From Bacteroidales bacterium (GTDB lineage Bacteria > Bacteroidota > Bacteroidia > Bacteroidales > Tenuifilaceae): a stretch of DNA of 64,000 nucleotides. Both the position numbers and the translations under genes were made by a program. The notes below the pieces were generated by a model. That model was not told the origin of the DNA. It searched no databases and worked only from the letters and a program-made list of their open reading frames with translations. Numbering within the stretch: the stretch's first letter is position 1; every line of letters begins with the position of its first letter. This document shows positions 1 to 9,691 of this stretch, piece by piece. Where the stretch lies: assembly GCA_016931855.1 (NCBI GenBank), contig JAFGDZ010000072.1, forward strand, positions 62,001-126,000. The letters are read 5' to 3'.

Positions 1-761
1 TGCACGAGTTTGTTCCTCACGAAGAGGCTAACCAAGAGGAAATGGCTAAGGAAATGGGCATTACCGCTGCTGAGGTTAAAGCTAAGGTTGAATCGCTACA
101 CGAGTTTAACCCAATGCTTGGTCACCGTGGTTGCCGTTTAGGTATTACCTATCCTGAAATTACTGAGATGCAGGCTCGCGCAATTATTGAGGCTGCTCTT
201 AACCTTAAGGCAAAGGGTATTAAAACCTTCCCAGAAATTATGATTCCTCTTATTGGAAACGTAACCGAACTTAAGAACCAGGAAGTTATTGTTCGTGCAA
301 CCGTTGAGAAGGTGTTTGCTGAGCGTAACGACCGTATCGACTATCTGGTTGGTACCATGATTGAGGTTCCTCGTGCAGCTATTACTGCCGATGAGGTTGC
401 TGCTGTTGCTGAGTTCTTTAGCTTTGGTACTAACGATCTAACCCAGATGACCCTTGGCTTTAGCCGCGACGACGCTGGTAAGTTCCTTCCAGAGTATATG
501 GATAGGGGAATCCTAAAGGCTGACCCATTCCAAATCCTTGATCAGAATGGTGTTGGACAGCTAGTACGCATGGGCGTTGAGAAAGGCCGCTCTACCCGTA
601 ACAACCTTAAGGTTGGTATTTGCGGTGAGCACGGTGGTGAGCCTAGCTCTGTTGAGTTCTGCCACTCTGTTGGTATGAACTACGTAAGCTGCTCTCCTTT
701 CCGTGTGCCAATTGCACGCCTTGCTGCAGCTCAAGCTGCTATTAAGGAAAGCAAAAAATAA
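1..761 (+). CDS. ppdK: Pyruvate, phosphate dikinase, C-terminal part (5' end outside window)
   Basis: This is the C-terminal PEP/pyruvate-binding TIM barrel of pyruvate phosphate dikinase, which interconverts pyruvate + ATP + Pi and PEP + AMP + PPi in the cytoplasm. The frame is open from base 3, so the nucleotide-binding and phospho-histidine domains lie upstream of the window. Visible family motifs are FSFGTNDLTQMTLGFSRDD, GICGEHGGEP and, near the end, YVSCSPFRVPIARLAAAQA, which holds the catalytic cysteine. The gene ends in TAA and is followed at once by a strong terminator, so it is the last gene of its transcript. Identification is very secure; only the length cannot be judged. Confidence 0.96.
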   Translation, partial: HEFVPHEEANQEEMAKEMGITAAEVKAKVESLHEFNPMLGHRGCRLGITYPEITEMQARAIIEAALNLKAKGIKTFPEIMIPLIGNVTELKNQEVIVRATVEKVFAERNDRIDYLVGTMIEVPRAAITADEVAAVAEFFSFGTNDLTQMTLGFSRDDAGKFLPEYMDRGILKADPFQILDQNGVGQLVRMGVEKGRSTRNNLKVGICGEHGGEPSSVEFCHSVGMNYVSCSPFRVPIARLAAAQAAIKESKK

Positions 762-779
762 ATTGCAATATTCAGAAAA

Positions 780-815
780 GAGGGTGCCCAAAAAGTAAAG
801 GGCACCCTCTTTTTA
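780..815 (+). terminator. Intrinsic terminator of ppdK
   Basis: Perfect 10-bp stem GAGGGTGCCC / GGGCACCCTC with a 10-nt loop, followed by TTTTTTA, 19 bases after the ppdK stop. The rest of the 371-base gap to speA (762-1132) holds only the candidate speA promoter; I see no small gene or RNA in it. Confidence 0.9.
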
Positions 816-1038
816 TTTGTACTCCTACCTGAGCTCGTTTTAAAATATTCAATCTAGCAGAAGATAAATTTACTTTTTAGACAGCCTCTTTTGCTTTTAT
901 ACCAACCCATTATACCAGTTTAGGGCTCCATTTTGTTAACTTATCAAAAACGACATCAGAAATACCATTGTAAGCAACAGGAATACAGTAGTTTGTGTTA
1001 ATTTTGATAAATCAATATACCTGCTTAAAAACAACGTC

Positions 1039-1064
1039 TTGTTTAGTCTATTTGCTTATCTTTG
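1039..1064 (+). promoter_or_regulatory. Candidate speA promoter, Bacteroidota type
   Basis: TATCTTTG at 1057-1064 matches the Bacteroidota -7 consensus TAnnTTTG. A TTG at 1039-1041 lies 15 bases upstream, somewhat closer than the usual -33 spacing. Transcription would begin near 1071, leaving a leader of about 60 nt before the speA ATG. Confidence 0.45.
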
Positions 1065-1132
1065 CGGCTCAATAAAACAGTGAGTTCTATTGATGTTAAC
1101 CTATGTTTAATACTTAAAACTAGCCTTCCTTA

Positions 1133-3025
1133 ATGAGAAAATGGCGTATTGAGGACTCTGCCGAACTTTACAACATAAAGGGTTGGGGAATTAACTACTT
1201 TTCAATTAACGATAAGGGTAACGTTGTAGTTAGCCCTAGAAAAGATGGTAACGAGGTTGACCTTAAAGAGTTGGTAGAGGAGCTACAGCTACATGATGTG
1301 TCTGCACCAATGCTGGTTCGCTTCCCAGATATTCTGGATAGCCGAATTGAGAAAATGTCGAGCTGCTTTAAGGTAGCCGCAGAGGAGTATAAGTATACCG
1401 GTCAGAACTTTATTATTTACCCAATCAAGGTTAACCAAATGCGACCTGTGGTTGAGGAGATAGTTGGGCACGGTAAAAAGTTTAATATTGGTCTGGAAGC
1501 TGGCTCTAAACCAGAGCTGCATGCAGTAATTGCTATCAATACCGATAACGATTCTCTTATTATCTGTAACGGGTACAAGGACGAGGCTTACGTTGAGCTA
1601 GCTCTACTGGCTCAAAAAATGGGGCGCAGAATTTTCTTGGTTATCGAGAAAATGAACGAGCTCAAGCTAATTGCAAAGGTATCTAAGCGGTTAAATATCA
1701 AGCCTAATCTGGGTATTCGGATAAAGCTATCGAGCTCAGGTAGCGGAAAATGGGAAGACTCTGGTGGCGATGTAAGTAAGTTTGGCCTTACATCAAGCGA
1801 ACTTCTTGAGGCCCTAGACTTCCTAGAGAAGAAGGATCTTAAGGATTGCCTTCGCCTGGTGCACTTCCATATTGGGAGTCAGGTAACCAAAATTCGCCGT
1901 ATTAAAATTGCGCTGCGCGAAGCATCGCAGTTCTACGTTGAGCTTCATAAGCTGGGCTTCAATATCGATTTTGTTGATATTGGAGGTGGTTTAGGCGTTG
2001 ATTACGATGGAACCCGCTCATCGAGCAGCGAGAGTAGCGTTAACTATAGCATTCAGGAGTATGTTAATGATGCTATTGCAACGGTGGTTGACGCAAGCGA
2101 TAAGAATGGAATCCCTCATCCAAACGTAATTACCGAGTCGGGACGATCATTAACTGCTCATCACTCGGTGCTTATTTTTGAGGTGAAGGAGACTGCAAGC
2201 GCACCTAAGTGGGACGAGAATGAGGAGCTAGCAGAGGATGCCCATGAGCTAGTAACAGAGCTTTACATGCTTTGGGATCAGCTAAACCAGCCGCGTATGC
2301 TTGAAACCTGGCACGATGCTCAGCAAATTCGCGAAGAGGCTCTTGATAGGTTCACCCTTGGATTACTGGATCTTAAAACCCGTGCTCAGGTTGAGCGCCT
2401 GTTTTGGTCTATTGCAAAGGATATTCACCAAATAACCAATGAGCTTAAGCACGTTCCAGAGGAGCTGCTTTCGTTGCCCAAATTGCTGTCCGATAAGTAT
2501 TTCTGTAACTTCTCGCTATTCCAGTCATTGCCAGATTCTTGGGCTATCGATCAGATTTTCCCAATTATCCCAATTCAACGGCTCGACGAGAAGCCCGATA
2601 GATCGGCTACGCTGCAAGATATTACCTGCGACTCCGATGGTAAAATAGATAACTTTATATCAACCAAGAACTTATCGTATTACCTACCTGTTCACTCCCT
2701 TAAGCCTAAGGACTCATACTACATTGGAGTATTCCTTGTAGGTGCGTACCAGGAGATTCTGGGCGATTTGCACAACCTGTTTGGCGATACCAATGCAGTT
2801 CACGTATCGGTTACAAATAAGGGGTACACAATTGATCAGATTATTGATGGGGAAACTGTTGCCGAGGTTCTTGACTATGTGCAGTACAATCCTAAAAAAC
2901 TTGTGCGTACGGTTGAAACGTGGGTAACCTCATCGGTAAAGGCTGGTGTTATTACCGCTGAAGAGGGTAAGGAGTTCTTGTCTAACTACCGTTCGGGGTT
3001 ATATGGATATACCTACCTAGAGTAG
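1133..3025 (+). CDS. speA: Biosynthetic arginine decarboxylase
   Basis: Cytoplasmic PLP-dependent fold-III decarboxylase converting arginine to agmatine, the first step of the agmatine route to putrescine and spermidine. The 630-aa length is normal for SpeA. The N-terminal alanine-racemase-like barrel carries the PLP lysine in YPIKVNQ (Lys99), followed by LVHFHIGSQ and the glycine-rich DIGGGLGVDYDG phosphate-binding motif; the C-terminal beta domain extends to the end. It starts at the first ATG and stands alone, with its own candidate promoter and terminator. No other polyamine gene is next to it. Confidence 0.96.
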   Translation: MRKWRIEDSAELYNIKGWGINYFSINDKGNVVVSPRKDGNEVDLKELVEELQLHDVSAPMLVRFPDILDSRIEKMSSCFKVAAEEYKYTGQNFIIYPIKVNQMRPVVEEIVGHGKKFNIGLEAGSKPELHAVIAINTDNDSLIICNGYKDEAYVELALLAQKMGRRIFLVIEKMNELKLIAKVSKRLNIKPNLGIRIKLSSSGSGKWEDSGGDVSKFGLTSSELLEALDFLEKKDLKDCLRLVHFHIGSQVTKIRRIKIALREASQFYVELHKLGFNIDFVDIGGGLGVDYDGTRSSSSESSVNYSIQEYVNDAIATVVDASDKNGIPHPNVITESGRSLTAHHSVLIFEVKETASAPKWDENEELAEDAHELVTELYMLWDQLNQPRMLETWHDAQQIREEALDRFTLGLLDLKTRAQVERLFWSIAKDIHQITNELKHVPEELLSLPKLLSDKYFCNFSLFQSLPDSWAIDQIFPIIPIQRLDEKPDRSATLQDITCDSDGKIDNFISTKNLSYYLPVHSLKPKDSYYIGVFLVGAYQEILGDLHNLFGDTNAVHVSVTNKGYTIDQIIDGETVAEVLDYVQYNPKKLVRTVETWVTSSVKAGVITAEEGKEFLSNYRSGLYGYTYLE

Positions 3026-3047
3026 CTTTTTGAAATAGATACTATAG

Positions 3048-3083
3048 GGAGTAGTTATGGATTACCATAGCTGCTCCTTTTTT
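3048..3083 (+). terminator. Intrinsic terminator of speA
   Basis: 13-bp stem, GGAGTAGTTATGG (3048-3060) with CCATAGCTGCTCC (3065-3077) including two G-U pairs, a 4-nt ATTA loop, and a T-run at 3078-3083. Confidence 0.85.
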
Positions 3084-3145
3084 ATTGCTTTTGGTTTTTA
3101 TGTTGATATTTATCAGCACGTTCCCGTTTAAATTTAATTGTGGGC

Positions 3146-3153
3146 TACCTTTG
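3146..3153 (+). promoter_or_regulatory. Candidate -7 element for the MATE gene
   Basis: TACCTTTG matches TAnnTTTG, 20 bases before the ATG at 3174, so the leader would be only about 13 nt. No good -33 element was found. Confidence 0.35.
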
Positions 3154-3173
3154 CCCTGCTTTAATAACTAGAA

Positions 3174-4526
3174 ATGCGTAGGTACTTTTCGGAATATTTA
3201 GGCCATTACAAGGCTACCCTCTCTCTTGGTATCCCCTTGGTACTAGGACAGGTAGGCCAAATTGTGCTAGGATTTGTTGATGGTGCCATGATTGGCCAAT
3301 ACGGAACCAATGAGCTGGCAGCAGCCTCGTTTGTTACCAATATGTTTAATTTACCCATTCTGTTTGGACTGGGTTTTTCCTATGCCTTAACTCCTCTTGT
3401 TGGGCAGCTGTATGGCCGAAAGGATCATCTTGAGGTTGGCTCGCTGCTAAAGAATAGCCTTATTGCCAATGCTGCGGTTGGGCTATTGCTTTCGGTGGCT
3501 ATGTACGTATTCCTTCAGAACTTAACTAGCATGGGTCAACCCAAAGAGCTTTACCCATTAATTACACCTTACTTCTGGACCAACCTTGCTTCGCTAATCT
3601 TTATTATGCTTTTTAATGCCTTTAAGCAGTTTGCCGATGGTATTACCGATACTAAAACATCAATGTGGATTATGCTAATTGGCAACGCGTTTAATGTGCT
3701 AGGCAACTGGGTGCTTATTTATGGAAAGCTGGGCTTACCTGAACTGGGCTTGCTTGGAGCGGGTATTGCTACCCTTACCTCGCGGGTGCTTATGGTGTTA
3801 ATTTTTATGGGTGTTTTCTTCTTTACTAAAAAGTACACCCGTTTCTTGGTTGGGTATAAAAGGAGCGGCTATAGTCGCAAGCATCATAAAACGCTAAATA
3901 AAATGGGTGTTATGGTTGGCTTGCAGATGGCTATGGAGTCGGGTATTTTTAACCTTAGCACCATTATGGTGGGGTGGCTGGGGAGCGTTGCCCTTGCAGC
4001 GCACCATGTTGCCATTACCATTCAAACGTTAGGATTTATGACTTACTATGGCATAGGTGCTGCAACTGCGGTTAGGGTTAGCAACTACTACGGGAAGGGC
4101 GATTTACAAAACGTTAAAAAAGCCGCTACAAGCGGGTTGCATATAATTTGGCTGTTAGCCTCTGTGCTAATGCTTTCCCTTTTTGTGTTTAGGTTTGATA
4201 TTGCTACGATTTTTAATAACGATCCTGAGGTAATCGCCCTAGTGGTATCCCTGCTTATTATTGGTATATCGTACCAGCTTAGCGATGGGCTTCAGGTTAA
4301 CTATGCCAATGCGTTGCGAGGCATTTCGGAGGTAAAGGCAATGGCTATTATCTCCTTTATTGGCTATTTTTTAATAGCACTGCCAGCAAGTTACTTACTA
4401 GGAATATACTGGAACCTTGGTATTAAGGGTATTTGGTTTGGGTTTCCAATAGGTTTAACTCTAGCGGGGGTTATGTTTTTCCTTTGGTTTAGGCGCTGTA
4501 CGCATATAATCCGTAAATCAAAATAG
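3174..4526 (+). CDS. MATE family efflux transporter
   Basis: A 450-aa polytopic inner-membrane protein with about 12 hydrophobic segments, of the multidrug and toxic compound extrusion (MATE) family, which exports cationic drugs or metabolites against Na+ or H+. Family signs are the N-terminal SLGIPLVLGQVGQIVLGFVD stretch with the substrate-cavity Asp, and the repeated layout of the second half starting near MGVMVGLQMAMESG. It has its own transcript: a candidate promoter just upstream and a shared bidirectional terminator downstream. The substrate cannot be read from sequence. A second, unrelated MATE gene lies at 59676-61106. Confidence 0.92.
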   Translation: MRRYFSEYLGHYKATLSLGIPLVLGQVGQIVLGFVDGAMIGQYGTNELAAASFVTNMFNLPILFGLGFSYALTPLVGQLYGRKDHLEVGSLLKNSLIANAAVGLLLSVAMYVFLQNLTSMGQPKELYPLITPYFWTNLASLIFIMLFNAFKQFADGITDTKTSMWIMLIGNAFNVLGNWVLIYGKLGLPELGLLGAGIATLTSRVLMVLIFMGVFFFTKKYTRFLVGYKRSGYSRKHHKTLNKMGVMVGLQMAMESGIFNLSTIMVGWLGSVALAAHHVAITIQTLGFMTYYGIGAATAVRVSNYYGKGDLQNVKKAATSGLHIIWLLASVLMLSLFVFRFDIATIFNNDPEVIALVVSLLIIGISYQLSDGLQVNYANALRGISEVKAMAIISFIGYFLIALPASYLLGIYWNLGIKGIWFGFPIGLTLAGVMFFLWFRRCTHIIRKSK

Positions 4527-4575
4527 GAAATGGATTGTTTTTTTTGCATGGCTGACCTAGGGTAGCATATAAAGT

Positions 4576-4597
4576 AAAAGGGGCATTTGCCCCTTTT
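4576..4597. terminator. Bidirectional terminator between convergent genes
   Basis: Perfect 9-bp stem AAAAGGGGC / GCCCCTTTT with an ATTT loop. A on one side and T on the other serve both the MATE gene (+) and the TlpA-like gene (-). Confidence 0.85.
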
Positions 4598-4600
4598 CTA

Positions 4601-6049
4601 CTAGTTCTTTTTTTCGTCGCCCTGATTTCCTTTGTTCAGCTCCTTGTCAAGAATTTCCTTCACAACATCTGGGTCAATTCGTTTTGCAATAATCTTTTTA
4701 TCCTTATTTAGGATATAAATAACTGGGGTTGAGTAAATGTCGTAATTGTTGCGGAAGTTTGAACTCATTTTAGGATCCCAAACGTTTATCCAGGTTAGCT
4801 GGTTCTTCTCTATGTACTCAAACCACTTTGGCTGGTCGCCCTGTGTGTAAACGGAGTAAACAACAAAGCCTTTGTCCTTGTAGTCGTTGTAGAGCTTTCG
4901 TAGTTCGGGTGTTACCTTTTTACAATGGCTACACGTTGGATCCCAAAAGTAAACAACGGTTATTGTGGCATTTATTTTATGTAAATCCTGTGTTTTCCCT
5001 TTATTGTCGGGCAGAACAAGGTTTGCTGCTTTAGCTCCAATTAAATTTGGTTTTAAAGCGTTAACTCGTTCCTCAATCTTGCCCATTACCTTGGTATCTA
5101 CCCACGATACCTGTCCCGATAGGTAGTACTTCTCCGCTAGGTGAACAAATACGGCATCCATTCCCATTATGTTGGATGTTTGGTACTTGTTGAACAGGAA
5201 CGATAGCACGTACTGGAACATCTCATCATTAACCTTTGACATTTCAATTACCCTGTCGGCCTCATTAGAGATGGTGTCGGGCGAGGGGATAAGCACCTTA
5301 TCGAAGTACATGTTAAGGCGTCCTTCCAGAATGGGGGTGCGAATTAACCCCGCATCAGAAAAGGTGATGCCATCAAAAAAGTGATTCCTGTTAAAATGGT
5401 ACGCTTTTGCCCACCGTACCGAGTCGGGATTTGAGTGATTAGGCGAAACGTGAAAATCGGGGGTTTCTAATGGCCTCATTGCCTTAATAATATTGGCAAG
5501 TAGCGTGTTGGAGTTATCGTTAATAATCTTATCCCAGTTGTGCTTTACCTCCCTGTCAATGGCATCAATATCGTCCTTAATGGTTTTTGCCAATCGGGTG
5601 TCATCGGCATTCTCCTTCATTTTGTCTTGCAGCGCTTTAATCTGCGTTTGCTTCTCAACCATGTAGCGTTGGTAGCTGGCAAATGCGCTATTCTCTGTGC
5701 TGTTGCTAAAGGTTAGGTTGCCAAGTAAATCGTCTTGCTTGGTGGTTAGCTCAAACTGTTGGTTCTCTTGGCTTACAAGAATCTCAAAGTAGTTCATTGA
5801 GGGGAGGATAATAAGGTATATTCCGCTTTTTAGCTTCTCGTTCCCTTCAAATAGGGCAGTGCCATTGGCGCTAATAACAGATGTATCCTGAACGTACTTT
5901 TTGTCGCCAAGGTGGTACCCAAGTAACAGCTGGCCACTTGTAAGCCCATCAATTTGAACCTTAATGCTATATTCCTGAGCAGTTGATGTTAGCTGAAATC
6001 CAACTAAAAGGAATAGGATTAAAACTAGTTTGCTAAGATTACTTTTCAT
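4601..6049 (-). CDS. TlpA-like thiol-disulfide oxidoreductase (DUF4369-type N-terminus, thioredoxin C-terminus)
   Basis: An exported thioredoxin-fold protein of the kind common in Bacteroidota envelopes. I chose the ATG at 6049 because it directly precedes a clear signal peptide (KLVLILFLLVGFQLTSTAQ); an upstream extension to 6184 is possible but implausible. From about residue 25 to 110 it resembles the DUF4369 beta domain, then comes a helical middle region, then an AhpC/TSA-thioredoxin domain with active site WDPTCSHC (Cys about 373 and 376 of 482) and the cis-proline YSTPVIYIL. It probably reduces or shuffles disulfides in the periplasm. The partner is unknown. It ends at a shared terminator and is the only gene in its unit. 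Confidence 0.85.
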   Translation of the reverse strand: MKSNLSKLVLILFLLVGFQLTSTAQEYSIKVQIDGLTSGQLLLGYHLGDKKYVQDTSVISANGTALFEGNEKLKSGIYLIILPSMNYFEILVSQENQQFELTTKQDDLLGNLTFSNSTENSAFASYQRYMVEKQTQIKALQDKMKENADDTRLAKTIKDDIDAIDREVKHNWDKIINDNSNTLLANIIKAMRPLETPDFHVSPNHSNPDSVRWAKAYHFNRNHFFDGITFSDAGLIRTPILEGRLNMYFDKVLIPSPDTISNEADRVIEMSKVNDEMFQYVLSFLFNKYQTSNIMGMDAVFVHLAEKYYLSGQVSWVDTKVMGKIEERVNALKPNLIGAKAANLVLPDNKGKTQDLHKINATITVVYFWDPTCSHCKKVTPELRKLYNDYKDKGFVVYSVYTQGDQPKWFEYIEKNQLTWINVWDPKMSSNFRNNYDIYSTPVIYILNKDKKIIAKRIDPDVVKEILDKELNKGNQGDEKKN

Positions 6050-6287
6050 TGGTTTCTTATTTATGTTCTCCCTATTTGTTGGGATAGGAAATAGGTGTGT
6101 TGCAATTATCTTTGTCTTTTCAAAAACTGTTCCAACGCAAATAGCATAAACAAACTTAGCGCTATTTAAGTTTACCAATATCACCTAAATATGCCTTTAT
6201 ATATGAAAGATGATAAATTGTTAGCGCTTTTTGTTCTTGTATCAACAAAAGTAGCATTTCTATTGTTATTTGGATAAAAAGCACGTA

Positions 6288-8306
6288 ATGGAAAATCATA
6301 ATAACCGCCTTTCGTTAGAAACTAGCCCGTACCTTTTGCAGCATTCCCATAATCCGGTTGACTGGTACCCTTGGGGTACCGAGGCTTTTGATAGAGCCAA
6401 AGCAGAGAATAAGCTTTTGCTTATAAGCGTGGGCTACAGCAGCTGCCATTGGTGCCATGTGATGGAACGGGAAACCTTTTCGAATTCTGCTATTGCCGAT
6501 GTAATGAACAAGCATTTTATAAACATTAAGGTTGATAGGGAGGAGCGTCCTGATGTGGACCAAATTTATATGAATGCGGTTCAAATCATTACCAAAAGCG
6601 GAGGCTGGCCGCTTAACTGCTTTGCCTTGCCCGATGGCAGGCCTGTTTTTGGTGGAACATACTATAAGTCTGATCAGTGGTTAAATGTGCTTGAGAGCCT
6701 TGCGGCAACATGGCAAAGCGACCCGTCAAGGGTTATTGAGGTTGCCGAGGAGCTAACGACAGGTGTAGCAACATCGGAGCTGGTAACTAGTAAGCGCGAG
6801 ATTAAACCGTTTGATCCCAATCTCCTGCACACCTATGTTGAGAAATGGAAAAAGCAGTTCGATAATCATTTTGGAGGAAGCAAGGGGGCACCCAAATTCC
6901 CAATGCCAGGCAGCTTGCTATTCTTGCTCAGGTACGGCCATCTTGCCGGCGATGAGCAGGTGTTATGCTATGTGAATAACACACTAAATAGAATGGCTAG
7001 TGGTGGTATTTACGACCATTTGGGTGGGGGCTTTTCACGTTACTCCGTTGATGAGCGTTGGCTTGTGCCTCACTTCGAAAAGATGCTTTACGATAATGCT
7101 CAGCTGGTTAGCTTGTACTCGCAAGCATATAAAAAGGAGCTAAATCCTGTTTATGAGCGTGTTGTGGCGCATACCATTGGGTTTATGCTGCGTGAGCTAA
7201 AAGCAAAATCGGGCGGTTTTTATAGCTCCCTCGATGCCGATAGCGAAGGAAAGGAGGGAGCCTATTACACTTTCACAAAGCAGCAGGTTGATGAGCTGCT
7301 GGGCAACGATTCTGAGGTGTTCTCCGTTGCTTACGGCATTTCGGCTGCAGGTACAATTAATGGTACCAATGTGCTGAATAAGTGCGCATCGAGCAGCCAA
7401 ATATCGTCTCTGTTTTCTAAGAGTAAGGAGGAGGTTGCGCAAATTATACAGCAATCGCTCACGGTGCTTTTTGCCCATAGGGGATCTAGGCCTAAGCCCA
7501 GTACCGATACCAAAATTTTAACCAGCTGGAATGCGCTAACCATAAGGGCATTTATTGATGCGCACATTGCCTTTGGCAACGAGAGCTATTTACGTGAGGC
7601 CATAGAGTGCGCTAACTTCTTGATGGAAAATTCTATTGATGAGGGTTTTAACGTTAGTAGGTCGTACTGTGCAGGTAAATCGTGCGTTAATGGCTTTTTA
7701 GACGATTACGCCTTTACCGCCGATAGCTTTTTGTACTTATACCGTGTAACCTTTGATGCTAAGTGGCTTACCTACTCTCAGAAGCTGGTGGAGCACATGG
7801 TTGAGCTGTTTTACGATTCCGCATCAGGCATGTTTTACTTCTCTCCGGCAAACGATAAGCAGCTAATAGTGCGTAAAATGGAGCTAATGGATGGCGTAAT
7901 TCCCTCATCATCGTCTGTTGCAGCACAGCTTTTGCTCGATTTGGGGCGTATGCAGAGTAACTCTGCTTATGTTGATATGGCTTCGCAAATGGTTGCCAAT
8001 ATTGCCGACCAGCTTACATACGCTGGCCCATACGTATTTAGCTGGGCCAATTGTGCAGTAAAGTTAATGTTACCAGTAGCCAACTTGCATGTATCAGAGC
8101 AGGGTGGCAATGAAGTTTACGCCCAGGTGCTTAAGCTATCGTTGTTCCCTAATCTTTATCCTAGCGCTACTACAGAGAAAAAAGTGGGTGAGCTGCAGCT
8201 CTGCACGGGTAACACGTGTGGCGAGCCATTAACTTCTGTTGATGCTGTGGTAAAGGAGCTTTGTAGGGTTTGGATAGGGGGGAATGGGAGTAAGGATGAA
8301 GGATAA
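6288..8306 (+). CDS. DUF255 thioredoxin-domain protein (YyaL/SPATA20 family)
   Basis: About 672 aa, the usual size for the YyaL family. The N-terminal thioredoxin-like domain has the family signatures NPVDWYPWG and a CHWC redox motif at about residues 53-56, then [10 protein letters not shown] and the GGWP motif. The rest is an (alpha/alpha)6 glycosidase-like toroid ([25 protein letters not shown]). The biochemical role of the family is not established. An in-frame TTG at 6270 would add six residues; I prefer the ATG at 6288 because family members start close to the [12 protein letters not shown] block. The TAA stop is followed only 35 bases later by the end of the convergent tilS gene, with no clear terminator between. 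Confidence 0.88.
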   Translation: MENHNNRLSLETSPYLLQHSHNPVDWYPWGTEAFDRAKAENKLLLISVGYSSCHWCHVMERETFSNSAIADVMNKHFINIKVDREERPDVDQIYMNAVQIITKSGGWPLNCFALPDGRPVFGGTYYKSDQWLNVLESLAATWQSDPSRVIEVAEELTTGVATSELVTSKREIKPFDPNLLHTYVEKWKKQFDNHFGGSKGAPKFPMPGSLLFLLRYGHLAGDEQVLCYVNNTLNRMASGGIYDHLGGGFSRYSVDERWLVPHFEKMLYDNAQLVSLYSQAYKKELNPVYERVVAHTIGFMLRELKAKSGGFYSSLDADSEGKEGAYYTFTKQQVDELLGNDSEVFSVAYGISAAGTINGTNVLNKCASSSQISSLFSKSKEEVAQIIQQSLTVLFAHRGSRPKPSTDTKILTSWNALTIRAFIDAHIAFGNESYLREAIECANFLMENSIDEGFNVSRSYCAGKSCVNGFLDDYAFTADSFLYLYRVTFDAKWLTYSQKLVEHMVELFYDSASGMFYFSPANDKQLIVRKMELMDGVIPSSSSVAAQLLLDLGRMQSNSAYVDMASQMVANIADQLTYAGPYVFSWANCAVKLMLPVANLHVSEQGGNEVYAQVLKLSLFPNLYPSATTEKKVGELQLCTGNTCGEPLTSVDAVVKELCRVWIGGNGSKDEG

Positions 8307-8341
8307 AGTGTTAGATAGCAGTGTGTTTAGTGTATTGTTGT

Positions 8342-9691
8342 TTAATCTCGCCTGAGGGCGAGACAAGCTGTTTCACGTTTCACTATTTTGAGAATAGTCT
8401 CTGTTGTGGGTGAAATTTTAAAGCGGTTGTCTATACGGTGCCCAACCAGCCAAACAATGTCGTTATTGGAGCAAAGAACCATGGTGTGCTCCTTCTCGTG
8501 TAGCGGGATTTTTTTATCGATTAAGTAGTCCGATACCTTTTTAAACCCATTCATGCCAAGAGGGCTAAACTTATCGCCCTTTTGCCATGGGCGTAGGGTT
8601 AGGGGAAACGATAGCTTTGCTGCATCCAGCATCGCTACCATTGGCGATTTATCAATGGTTTCGTTTGCTAAACCTTTACGCTCCAGTGTTAGCTCAATGG
8701 GGTTGGTTATGTGATGGGTTTGCTCATCAATTAAAACCTCTTCCATATTTGTACTGATAATTGGGCTAACAACCAAGAGCTTCCTATCCTTTACCAATTG
8801 GTATTGCTTAATTCTAAATACTTTTCCCGACTGAGCATCTAGGTTGTCGATTATTTGGTTTGCGATTGCGGCAGAGAAACCTAGCTGATTCAGGTCTTCG
8901 CGCAGGAAAAAATTACCAAAAGCCTCTTCATTTAGCAATGGGATAGAGTACGTTCTGGTTAGCCCAACTTCTTTTACAACCCTTTGTTTTATGCGTTGCA
9001 TCTCGGAGTCAATAATTTGCCACGCTTCTTGCAAATGCATTGTTGCATTGTAAATTGATTGTTTTGCCGTGCCGCTAATTATGCTAAGCTCGGGCAAAAC
9101 ATTATGTCTAATTCTATTGCGTGCGTACTTAACCGTTGCGTTTGTGGAGTCCTCCCTAAACCCAAAACTATTGGCATTGGCAAAGTCCTTAATATCGTTT
9201 CTGCTGGCAAAAAGGATAGGTCTAATATACTTGCCATTTACGGCTTTAATGCCTGTTAACCCTTTAAGTCCTGTACCTCGGGTTAGGTTTATGAGCACAG
9301 TTTCGGCAACATCGTCGTTGTTGTGGGCAATGGCAACCTTAGTGTAACCATGTTCCACGCAGAGATCTGTAAACCATCCATACCTTAGCTCGCGCGCAGC
9401 AACTTGAATAGATAGCTTGTTTTCCTTGGCAAAGGCGTTTGTGTTAAATACCTTTATATGTAGGGGAATACCATATTGTGCGCATTGCTGCTCAACAAAG
9501 GCTTGGTCGCCATTGGACTCCTCGCCCCGAAGTGAAAAGTTACAGTGTGCAACGCTAAAGGGAATATTTGCTAATTGGAACAGGTGAAGCATAACCATTG
9601 AGTCAATTCCACCGCTAACGGCCAACAGTAACTTATCGCTTTGCGAAAAAAGTTGGTTCTCCTTACTAAATTGCAAAAAATCACTCAGCAT
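8342..9691 (-). CDS. tilS: tRNA(Ile)-lysidine synthase
   Basis: Cytoplasmic PP-loop ATPase that converts the wobble cytidine of the AUA-reading tRNA-Ile to lysidine, which is essential for decoding AUA. The 449-aa length is typical. The ATP motif SGGIDSM lies at residues 26-32; IAHNNDDVAETVLINLTRGTGLKGL and the R-rich KYARNRIRHNVLPEL block are characteristic, and a TilS C-terminal domain (LRPWQKGDKFSPLGM) follows. Its ATG overlaps the end of pabB by 11 bases, so the two are translationally coupled in one transcript. Confidence 0.95.
   Translation of the reverse strand: MLSDFLQFSKENQLFSQSDKLLLAVSGGIDSMVMLHLFQLANIPFSVAHCNFSLRGEESNGDQAFVEQQCAQYGIPLHIKVFNTNAFAKENKLSIQVAARELRYGWFTDLCVEHGYTKVAIAHNNDDVAETVLINLTRGTGLKGLTGIKAVNGKYIRPILFASRNDIKDFANANSFGFREDSTNATVKYARNRIRHNVLPELSIISGTAKQSIYNATMHLQEAWQIIDSEMQRIKQRVVKEVGLTRTYSIPLLNEEAFGNFFLREDLNQLGFSAAIANQIIDNLDAQSGKVFRIKQYQLVKDRKLLVVSPIISTNMEEVLIDEQTHHITNPIELTLERKGLANETIDKSPMVAMLDAAKLSFPLTLRPWQKGDKFSPLGMNGFKKVSDYLIDKKIPLHEKEHTMVLCSNNDIVWLVGHRIDNRFKISPTTETILKIVKRETACLALRRD

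Noticed and set aside
6050-6184. N-terminal extension of the TlpA-like protein
   Set aside because: It would place 45 residues ahead of a complete signal peptide that starts at the ATG at 6049.
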